Assembly: GCF_004329715.1 (NCBI RefSeq)
Contig: NZ_JXSY01000018.1
Location: 186,001-250,000, forward strand
DNA: 64,000 nt
Direction: 5' to 3'
Source of the DNA: Bowmanella sp. JS7-9
GTDB taxonomy: Bacteria > Pseudomonadota > Gammaproteobacteria > Enterobacterales > Alteromonadaceae
Each line of letters begins with the position of its first letter. Positions within the stretch are counted from its first letter, which is position 1. The notes beneath the pieces are model-generated. The model made no database searches. It was not told the DNA's origin and saw only the letters and a program-made list of their open reading frames with translations. This document shows positions 43,578 through 55,500 of the stretch, in pieces. A program made the translations under genes and the position numbers.

Positions 43578-46500
43578 ATGCCGAACAAAGCCAATCCGTT
43601 TAAAGATTACGATTTGACTAACCCTTACGACATTATTGCGTCTGGGCGAAAACTGGGGTTAAGCGACGAGTTGATGCAACAGCTTGCGCCTGAAATCTGG
43701 GCCGCTGCAAACCCAGATAACGGGGGCTTTCTGGAAACGAAAGCACGCAACCTGGGGAATGCGGCAACTGACTTCGTAGGTAACTTATCCAAGATTACCG
43801 GTAATGCGTTGGGCGGGGCTATTCGAGCGTTGCCAGAATCGTTAGGCGGCGGCGATGAGCGTGCGGATCGGGTATCTGCCAGCCTGAACCGTTGGGGTGA
43901 TAAGGCCCGTGATTTGGTGGACTACCAGCCTGAATACTCTCCTGAATTGCTCGAATCAAAAGGTGGGGTAACGTTTGGCAACGTTTACGGCTTTATCAAT
44001 GAGCAGATGATTCAGTCACTGCCTGAAATGGCCGCTGCCGTCTATGCCCCTCATGCGTTTGCCGCGTCAACCGAACAGCGATTGGCAGAAGATCGGGCGA
44101 GAAATAACAACCGTGTCAATCCGACTGGGGAAGATTACTTGTCGGTTGCGCCGTTTACCGCTGGTGTCATGGCACTGGAACGCTTGGGCGCACATAAAGC
44201 CTTTGGATTGGACGATGGACTTCGCGCATCCGATATTGCCCGTGTCACAGACGACTTGGTTGACGGTGGTTCTAAGCTGGCAATTGCGAAAAACGCGAGT
44301 CATAAAGTTGGCGCGGCGGCGAGTGTCGAAGCGGGAACGGAATTCTTGCAAGAGGGCTTAGAATACACTGCCGGTACTTTGGGAACCGTAGAGGGCTTTG
44401 ACGGGTGGGACGCATTTAAGCAAGGCGGCTATGGTGCGTTAGGTGGTGCCGGTACGGGTGCGCAGCTACGCGGTGCAGCTAACGTGTGGCAAGGTGTTCA
44501 GCACAAGCGCACGTTGGACAAACTGGCTGACGAGGGTTTAGCGTTTGATTTGCTGACCTTGCAGAACGAAGAAAAGCGTCTTGCGAAGTTGCAGGATGAT
44601 GTGGCGAACATTAACCAGCCACAACACGATCCTGCCACCCAAGCCCTGCTACAGCGTTACGACCGACTGAATGCGGAAATTGAATCGCTGTTGAATCCTG
44701 TTCAAATGCGTGACCCGATGGGTGCGGCCAATGATCCAATGTGGGCAACAGAGGGGGAGCAGACCAGCACTTTGAATATCACGGTGCCAGCTTCGCAACC
44801 TAGTGCAGATATGGATCAGTTGGTTGAGCAGGCCACCTTACTTGATCCTGAATATACCGCGCAGGTAATGAAAGATGCAGAGTCCATGCGTGGCAATGTC
44901 ACTGACGATATGGTGGACGATTACCTGCTTGAAAAATTGACAGGTATTGTTGACCAGTCACCCGCCTATAAATATTCACGCGGCTTGCTGAATATTGAAT
45001 CCGATCCGGTATTGGACGAGTCCACGCAAGCAAACCAAGCACCACAGCCAGAAGCAAACGCCACTACCACACTACCGGAACAGAACTTTGCACCGTCAGA
45101 CAGTGACGTTGACACGACTATTACCGATCCGCTGGTTAAAGGGTTGGCAGAGTGGAATACACAAAATGACGTGGATTACATACAGAAAGATCCGGCACAT
45201 ACTGTCCTGCACGGCTTACGCTCTCATTCAAAACAGGGCAGGTCGTTTGATGAAGCGATCAATTTTGATGAAGAAACACAGGCATTTTTTGGTGGATTGA
45301 CGCCAGATGCGCAACAACAATTGCGTGAGCGCTACGAACAAGGCGCAGATGCAATCAACAGTCTGTATAAACTTTACAATCAGCAAGTGTCTAAACCTGG
45401 GCAGCAAAAAGCGCAACGTGCGCTGGATGAAAAACGCTACAGCAAAGATTATCTGGACTACAGCGAACATTACCAGAATCACCCAGAAGAAATCCCTGAA
45501 CAGGATTCAGCCGGTTGGCAGTTCTTGGCAACCAGCACACAGATGAGTAAACAAGAAGTCGCTCTGTTGCAAAAACAGTTGTACGGCGAAACACCGGCAC
45601 CGGCCAAAACCCCACCTAAAGCCAAAAAGCTGAAAGAAAACGACACGGAATTTCGCAGCCATACCGGCAATACGTTTAATTCAGTGTCCGAAGCGGAAAA
45701 AGCGCGCAAGGAAAACGGCTTAGAAAAAACAACGTTTGTAAGTAAATCGGGTCGTAAATCGTTTGTACTGAAAAAGGTCACGCCTTGGTCTGGTAAGCAG
45801 CAGGTTACGGTAGACGATTACACCGATTACAAAGGCACGTTGGGCGCTATCTTCATTCCTGAAAACCAAGCTGCAACGCAACAGCTTTGGGATATTGCGC
45901 GCACAGTTGACCCGCAGGCCCGTTTATTGAAAGTCAGCCCAAGCGATAATCGGCAAGGGGTGGTTTTCAGTAGCCAAGAGAAAGCCGAAGCGGCGATAAA
46001 GATGCACGGGATTAGTGTCAATGGCGGTGCCATGATAATGCCTAATCTCGATACGAAGTTACCGGCCACTACTGCGAAAACTGAAACCGAGCAAGAAAAG
46101 TCAGCGCCTGCCGAAGAAACAAAACCGTTTAACTTTGGCAGTAAGACACAAAATAAATTCGACAGTGAAGCCGACGCTGAAAAAGCCAGGTCAAAACATG
46201 ATCTGCAAAAGGTGTCGTTTGTCGAGAAGATAAAAGGGAAGCTGCACAAGTGGAAGTTGACCAAAGTGCGCGCATGGAATCCGAAACGTGTTGTGGTGAT
46301 GCGGGATTTGTTTGAAAAAGGGCATGGTCAGCAACAAGGTGATAAACCGCCCCGCGCTATCTTCTACGTTAAAGACGACAGCATTAAGCATCAAGATCAC
46401 TTGTGGGAAATTGCTAAAACAGTTGACCCTCAAGCAGAAAAAATCGTTAAAACAGATGCTAAAGATCAGCTTTCTACCGAAAAATATTATGGTGTTGGCT

Positions 46501-49500
46501 TTAGTTCTCAGGCGCTGGCCGAGAAAGCAATGAAGTTACATGGCATTACCATTGAGGGTGAATCAGATCACTACCCGAACTTTGATGCCAGCCCAGAACT
46601 AAGCAACGAACAGGCGGCAGCCAATACAGCCAGTGACTTACTGCACCCGTCAGACCCGCGCAATAAGTTGGTAATTAGTAACTTTTCAGGCAACAACGTT
46701 GTACTTTCAGCCAAGGGAAAACCGTTTCCATCCCGTGAAATCGCTTGGAAAGCGCTTGTTGATAATGGGCTGGTTGGTATTGCAGCGGTCATAAAATCAA
46801 AGGATGGGTCAAGCGGTAAGCCTATTTACCAATTGCGTTTAGTTAAACCCCTTGAACCACACGAAAATGTGACAGTCCATCGTTTTGATGATCAATACGG
46901 TGCAAGTGTTCATTACCTGAAAACGCGCCATCCCTCAGTATCTGATGCACTGGTGTTAGCTGCCCATACCGCAGGGTTAAAAGACGTGCGGATTGGCAAG
47001 GCACCTGATGGTAGCCGTACCGTCTTTATTTATACCGCTGATTTTTTAGAACGGTTGATTGCGGTGTCAGGCATTAACGTTCATGTTGGAAATGATGTTC
47101 ACCACTTAGCGGCTAAAGTTGCCAACGCTGCAACAAGGGAACAGGCCGATCAAAACTATGAACGCCTGTTAGCAAGATGGGAAGCAGTTAAAAACCATAA
47201 TGAAAACAGCAGAAAATCTGGTAAGAAATCTGTAGCTAAAAAAACCGATAAAGTCAGCACTTTTGGCAAGTTGCAGAAGCTGAAAAATTACTACTTTAGA
47301 AATCCTGACTTCAAATTACAGCCGGTTAAAGAATCTGACCAATTAACCCCTGCGGAAGAAGCGGAATTGGCAGAGTATGTTAAGGAACAAAACTACCATT
47401 TCCTACTTGAAACGACCCACCCAGATTCAACAACTAATAGCGTAGTAAATGACCTGTTTTCAACCGGTGAACTAAACGGTATTCATGCACTGATAAGTAA
47501 GTTGCGCGAGGCATTTAACGACCAAGTAACCGTGTTGGATGACATACTGCAAGACAGTGGCCCTCACCAGCAGGCATTTGAAAATCTTACCGAAGTATCA
47601 AAGGATTTTATTCGTGAAAAACTGCAAGAGGGGTCACTTAAAACCTTTTTGATTGCCGCTAAACAACGCCAAAAAGAAGATATTGACAATCAAACCCGTG
47701 CGGGACGCCCCCGCTTCGGTACGCGGCCTGAACCAAGAACGGAACTGTTTAACGGCGATAACAATAAAATCTTCACTAAAGATAAGGCGGAAGAAGCCAA
47801 GGCGAAGATCCGCGCGATTATGGCTGGTCGCGCCAATAGTGGTATTGACCCTGAACTGTTTACGGCGGGTATGACGCTAACCGGCTACTACGTGGAAGCG
47901 GGTATGCGTAACTTTAAAGATTACGCCGCGCAGATGGTGAAAGATTTTGGCGAAAACATTAAGCCTTATCTGTTGTCTTTCTGGGAAGGGACGCGCGCCT
48001 ATCCTGGGTTAGATACAGCGGATATGACGAAATCTGACGACGCTAAACAGATCCTGACTGATCTGGACTCGATGCTGGAAGATGAAGCTGATGTGGACGG
48101 GGAACCTGAAACCGTTGACGACAGTTCAGTGGATAAGCCAGCGATGGAACAGGCGCTGTTTATGAGCCTGTTTGATGATGCCGTCGATACTATGCACGAA
48201 TCTGCTAAAAGTTTCCTACCGCATGATGCGCTTAGTTTCAAAATGTATATCGCCAAGAAAATGGGTATTAAGTCGAAAGACGTTACCTATGAAATGGAAA
48301 AATACGCGCAGGAAATTTTAGAACGGGCCATGTATAAAGCGCTTCGCCTGCAAGTCGTTGGTTCAGGCTGGAACCGTGCAGCGTTTGATGAAGTGATGGA
48401 AAAGGCGAAGAACCTTTATAATGCACAACCAAAGTTGAATGTACGCACCGGCAAAAGTCAGCGCCTACAGGCATTCTCAACCCCTCTGCCGCTATCACTT
48501 TTGATTAACCGTGCGTTGGGCATGTGGACAGAAGAATTTGGCGGCAAGGTTGAATTTGGTGATGCTGTCAATGAAGAAAAGGTACTGGAGCCGACAGCGG
48601 GTAACGGGCTGTTGTTGCCGCTGGTGGAATTGGGTAACAACCTGACCATTAACGAGATCATGCCCGATAGAGTCAATCAGATTGGCAAGGCTGGTCTGAG
48701 TGCTGGACGACGCACAGGGGCCACTAACGTACTGTCCAAGGATGCGGTTACTGAGGACTTGGTAGAAGCAGAGTCGCAAGACGTTGTAATTATGAATCCG
48801 CCGTTTGGCCCGTCTGATACATCGTACACGGTGACTGGGGTTGATGGACTGGATTACACGTTAACTGATATGGATCACATTATCGCAGCGCGTCAGTTAC
48901 AGGCGATGGCAGATTCTGGTCGGGCAGCGTTAATCCTGGGCAGTTCGCGCGACGGGAAAATTAAGGGTAAAGGCCGCGTTTTCTTGAACTGGCTCTACAA
49001 TAATTATATTGTTGCCGACCACTTTGACGTTGACGGTAAAGTTTACGAGCGCCAAGGGGCCGCATGGCCGATTCAGGTCGTGATTATTTCTGGGCGTCGT
49101 ACTACTGACAACGATAATTATGCCCCCACCAAACTTGACCGCGTAAAGGGCGAAACTGCTAATGATATTTTCAACGCCGTTGAACAGCGACTGGACGATA
49201 ACGGATTTCTGGATTCCCACGAGTGGGATCACCGAGCCGTCGAAGCTGACTATGTTAGCGATGGAAATGCCAGTATCAGCCCCAATATCGCGCCAGATGA
49301 TAATGCAGGGACTATTCAGAAAGTTGGAAAAGGAAATAAAGGAAATAAATCCACAAAAGAATCTGGCGTACCTGATACCGGAAGAAATGGAAATGATGGG
49401 GCCAATGGAACTGGCGTGGTCGATAGCAGCGGAGATAGAACGGACACTGGTGCCGGAACTGGATCTGTTGCAGGAAACACAAAACTGGATAAACGGGATA

Positions 49501-52500
49501 ACCCCGATTCACAAAAACCTGATAAAGAACCAACTAAAGGCGGTTCCCACCTTGATTCTATTCTTAGAAACCTGCAATCCGTCGAGCGTCTAAACGACTA
49601 TCAGGCCGCATATAAAACCGGCTCACGCGGTAGCAATAATGGGGTACTCATCCCGTTCAATATGGCAAAACAGAATCAGGCTGCGTTAGCTTCTCTGATT
49701 TCCCGCGTAGGCGATCTGGACGAATATGTTGCCTACCACCTTGGCTACAAAGACGTGGACGATATGTTTGCCAAAGCTAATTTCATGGGCTTGCAGGTAG
49801 ACTCACTCGCACTGGCAATCGACAAATATTTTAACGGCGGCAAAGCCATTATCATTGCTGACCAGACGGGGGTAGGTAAGGGCCGTCAGGCTGCGGGTAT
49901 GATTCGCTTCGCCATGCAACAGGGATTGTTACCGGTATTTATCACCGCCAAGCCAAACCTGTTTACCGATATGTATTTTGACTTGCTGGAAATCGGCTTA
50001 GAACCGAATGAAATCAACGCATACATAATGAACAGCGGTCAACGTATCACCTCTGAAACAGACGGCGGCAAGACGGTTACACACCAAGAATCACCGAAAC
50101 AGAAAGAACATCAAACCTACCTGAAACGTATGAATGCAGGTCAGGCTGAAATTGGCAGCAGTGCTTTCCCATTCAATATGATCATGGCTACCTACTCCCA
50201 GTTTGCAATGCAGTCGGCACGTAAAGGGGCATTGCTTGGCGTGATGGAGAATGCCTTTTTAATTTTGGATGAAGCGCATGAAGCGTCAGGCGAATCGTCT
50301 GAAACCGGCAATTATTTCAGACAGGTAGTGCGGGATGCCAAAGGCATTACCTACTTGTCGGCTACGTTTGCCAAACGCCCCGATAACCTGGGCTTGTATT
50401 TCCGTACTTCGTTAGGGGATGCGGCTAACTCAATTCAGGAATTGCAAGATGCGTTGTCAGCAGGTGGCATCCAGATGCAAACCCTGTTGGCGGCCATGCT
50501 TACCGAATCCGGCGAATTATTGCGCCGTGAACGTTCTTTCGAGGGGATCACGATTGAAGATCGCTTTGATAAGAAAAACCGCGATACGCACGTCAAGCTG
50601 TACGACAGTTCAGCCAGAATCCTGCAAGAACTGATTGCCTTTTCTAATAAGTTTAAGGATTTTATCAAAGACGAAAATGACAAGATTAAGGCAGGCGCAC
50701 AACTCATCGGCACCAGCAACATTGAACAGCTAAACCCCTATAGTTTTGCGTCGGTGGTGCATAATTATATCCGCAACCTGACCATGGCAATTAAAGCGGA
50801 AACCGTGGCACAGCGCGCAATTGATATGGTTAACACAATTGACCCGAAAAGCGGTAAACCCTATTCACCGGTTATTGCGCTTGACTCCACGATGGAGTCA
50901 ATAATGAAAGCGTACATGGACGACAACATGATTTCATCGGGCGAAAGTATTGAGGGCTACAGCTTTTCAACGTTGTTTGAACACGCGCTGCGTTCAACTA
51001 TGTCAGTGACGGAAAGAAAACCTAACGGCGATACAGAAAAAATCTACTATCACGTTGACGACCTGCCTTATCACTTGCAGGTTCATGTTGAAAAGATCAG
51101 GGATATGGTGGCCGCAACAGACTTTGATGCACTGCCGGTTTCGCCTATTGATTATATCCGTAAACGCCTAACTGACGCCGGTATTTCCAGTGGTGAATTA
51201 ACTGGCCGGACTAATGTGTTGGATTTAGACAAAATGGTGTTTAACACCAAGGCCAACGTATATGGTGATAAGCCGCGCCGTGAAATCGTGGACGACTTTA
51301 ACAAAGGTAAGATTGGTGTACTCATTCTTAACCGTGCTGGCTCCACCGGTTTGTCGATTCATGCGTCAGAAAAAGAATCCGTTACCAACAAAAACCCCCG
51401 CCACATGATTGTGGCGCAACCGTCGCTTGATATTAACGTATTCATGCAGATGCTTGGACGGATCAACCGTACCGGACAGGTGGTGTTACCCAGTTACGAA
51501 TTATTGTGGCTGGACTTACCCAGTGAAAAGCGTCCCGCTGCGGTACTGCGCGGCAAAAGCCGTTCCCTGAATGCGAACACCAGTGCTAATACCGATTCTG
51601 CAACCTCTGTGGATGGGTTGGATATGCTCAACCATTACGGTGATGAAATCATGCGTATGTACCTATCCGAAAACCCAGATATTTTGATTAAGTTGGGGTT
51701 AAGTGCCACTGGACTGAATGAACGGGAAGAATTGGCCCGATACATTACGGGCAAGATGGCGGTATTGCCTACAGAAGAACAGGAAGAATTATTTGCCGCA
51801 GTGGAACCCATGTATGAAGAATATGTGGCGCAGTTAAAACAAACCGGCAACTTCCAGTTGGAAACAACTGAAATGGATCTGGATGCAACGATTGATGAGC
51901 AACAGATACTGGAAGAAGGGGATAACACCAATGCCTTTGACCGTGACATAAAGCTAAACAATGCCGATGTGAAAACACAGGGTAAGCCAATGTCCGGTGA
52001 AGAAATGCAGCAGCTTCGCTCGTCACTGGATAGGATAGCAGGGGCTGAACTGTTTGATAGTTTTGCCAACGCATTCCAAACCTATATCTACGAGCGCTAT
52101 GCACAGCGCATTGCTGATGCGACTAAGGCGATTGAACGCGCACACGGGCAGCCGGATAAGAAAATTAAGGAATTACAGGACGCCTTACGGGAAATCGAAG
52201 CGCGCAAGGCTAAAGAAATGAATGCCGCACAGGAACTAAAACACCTGTTACATAACCGTTTGCGCCTTGGCTCTGCGATTAAGCTGGAAATCGACGGTGA
52301 AATGGTACATGGGATGGTTACGGATATTAAGCATTCCAATGACGGCAAAGGCAATCCGTATGCCCCTGGTAAATTCAAAATCAAACTGGCACTGGCACAC
52401 CCTCTGCGCCATGTGAACATTAACGCAAGCCAAGTTATGACAGGCAGCGGCACGTTCAAAGTGGTGGATATGAACCACGTACCGCCAGAGGGCTTGCGAA

Positions 52501-55500
52501 ATATTTTTGATACTGAACACATGAAGCCGCAACGGGGTCAGCGTTACATTCTGACCGGCAACCTGATCAAAGCATTCTCTAAAATCGACGGTGGCAAGGT
52601 AATTAACTTCACCACCCAAAAGGGACAGAACGAGACTGGCATTTTGCTGCCAAAAGACTTTGACCCCGCTAATGGCATCAAAGATAAGTTGTACGTCACC
52701 GATGCGCCTAGCATGTTCCGTTATCTGAACGAAACTAAAGACGCGACCTTACGTTCCTTTGGTATTCGCAACGCTGATAACTTCGGCTTTGCACGGGTTG
52801 AAAAAAGCGGTAGCACACAGTTGGTCATGGTGGTGCCAGTTAGTAACGCGGCATTGCGTAAGCGCTATGCGTCGGAAGAAGTGAGCGCCATTCTCGGACG
52901 GGAAGTAGCGTGGCGTAACGGACAGAAAGCCGTATCAATTGAAGTGACCGAAGAACAGGCCACCAAAATCTTTGATTTGTTCCAAGAGCAAACCCCGTTT
53001 GCGTTGACTGGCAGTGCGCTCGAAGAATTTGCCCGTATTAACGGTATTGAAGCGCGCGGGGATGATTGGAATACCGAAAACCTATTCTGGGATAAGAATG
53101 AGGAAGTAGACCATCAACGCCGCGAAATACTGGGGATGATTGGTCGATTATCACTAATATCGACTGGCTTAATCGGGGCGGGGGTTGGTTCAAAAGCGTT
53201 AATACCGGCTGATAATACAAAAACAGGCGAAGTAACACCGCTATCTGTTGACGCGCTGCACGCCAAATTACCTAAAGAAGTGGAAGCGATTTTGCGTGGT
53301 GAAGGGAAATTAAAACCCGCCTTACAAGCGCTCATAAAATTAGCCCCACCAGAAATAAAAGCGTTAGTGCAAAAACTTAATTCATTAGTCACATCAAAAA
53401 GTAACGCAAACGTGATTATTGATGATGATGGTCACTGGAATGCGAATGGCGCAGTAGACATTAAAGATGGTGAAATTCGTATGCGCCTTTTTAATGCCAA
53501 GCTGAATGACGGGACACAGCTAAGAGGGTTGAGTTATGGCACGTTCTTGCATGAAGCGCTGCACACTGTTGTTCTTTCACGATATGCGAAACTTTCAGTT
53601 GCCGCGTACCCTGAAAATTTTGGCAAGTTAGGCCAGGGAGATCCTAAAGCGGCGGCAGCGCTGCAACAGTTTACGAATTTGTGGCGGGAATTTAGCCTAG
53701 CGTTTGGAACCGTCAAAGATAAGCCAATCTGGCTAAAAGAGGCTTTAAACACTCCAGACGAGTTATTTGTCAGGGCGCTGACCGACCCTAATCTGCAACA
53801 CCTTATGGCGCAAAAGAAATACAAAGGCCGGACGCTGTTGCAGCGGTTTAAAGACTGGGTGAAACGAATGTTGTTCAGCTTAGAGGGTACGCATCCATCA
53901 TGGCTGGACGCCGCGCTTGTTGGTGCGAATGACTTGCTGGATGCCATGGCTAACGACCCAGATAACTTGGCTATGATTGAAAACTATATCGCCTTAACGA
54001 GTAAGAGTAGTGGCGGCAGCGCGCATTATGATCTTAACGAAAACCCATCAGAGCAGTCCAAGGGTGGCCGCAAACGCTCTAATCATTTGTCCCGTCTAAG
54101 TAGCGAAGTGAAATCCTACTTTAAAAAGCTGATGGATAAATACGGGCGTGAAAAGGTACTCAAAGTATTACCGCTTTCTGAAATGGCGGATCTATACGAC
54201 CACATGACTAACGGTGCATTGCAACGTTATTACGACCTGACAGAAGCCTATGCGGCATACAAAGCCAAGGCATTGCAGTATGCCGAAAAGCACGTAGAAG
54301 AACGTTGGGCTGACCTGCAAAAAACCAATCCCGATGAAGAACGCCGTATGTCTCATATTATGCTAAACGCGACTATGAGCCAGTTGTCACCGGATGTTGC
54401 ATTTGTTGATCAGAAAATCGTTCAGTCGCTAAAGGCACGGATCGCACAAATTGAACTGGATATGCAGGCCCACCCGAAAGGGGGCAGCTTGGGTCAACGT
54501 GAATATAAGGGCGATCTTGAACAGAAACTGATTGACCTGAAACGGGTCTACAGGGATTTGCATAAAGAGTGGAAAACACTTGCCAAGAATTCACCGCAAG
54601 CGCAGCAGCTTTACCTTGATGTGCGTGAACACTACAAAGTGATGTGGAATAAGACGAAAGAATACCTGATTAAACGCATTACTGAATTAGAGGGTGACAA
54701 CAAACATAAAACCGCACTGATTGATAAGGTGAAACTTCAGTTTGAAAAAGCGGTGCAATACGGTGATTACTTCCCGCTTTTCCGTACCGGCAATTACATT
54801 GTGACTTCGACCAAGGATAAGGGCCGTGACTTTATGGTGACGCGCCACGAAACACTGGAAGAAGCCGAAGCCGAAGTAAAGGCCATGGAAAAAGAGGGGT
54901 GGAATTCATCATACAAAGTTGAAGCGAAAGTAAAATCCAGCGGCCAAACGTCAGTATGGCAAAGCGGTAAAGAAATCCTGGGGGCAGTGGAAAGCATAAA
55001 TTCCCGTGCGCGCTTGGGGCAGTTACCGGAGCATAGCGGTGGACTGGTGTATGAATTCAATGAAATGGAAACGCTGTTTGAAAAACTGTCAGATGGGGCC
55101 GCGAAGAATGCGCTTATCGACCAGATTTATCAGGTGATGTTGGATTCATTGCCGGAAGCGTCAGCGGCTAAACACTTTATACACCGTAACCGCGTCAAAG
55201 GTGCCAGCGCTGACCAGCGCCGTGCCTACGCGCACACGATTTACCATAGCGTACAACGTGCCGCCAAAATCCAGTACCAACACAAACTGGAAGCGGAGAT
55301 CATTAACATGCGCAAGTTGGCTGATGATGTGACTGGCCGCGATAATATTCTGTTGCAGCAAGTAGCTGACTCTGTGCAAGAACGTCATGATAAGACAATG
55401 AACCCTAATGGCTCTGCGATCTCTGCGTGGCTAAGTGGGTTTGGTTTCCACTACCTGCTAGGTGGCAGTGTGGCCGCTGCCACTGTGAACATGACCCAAG

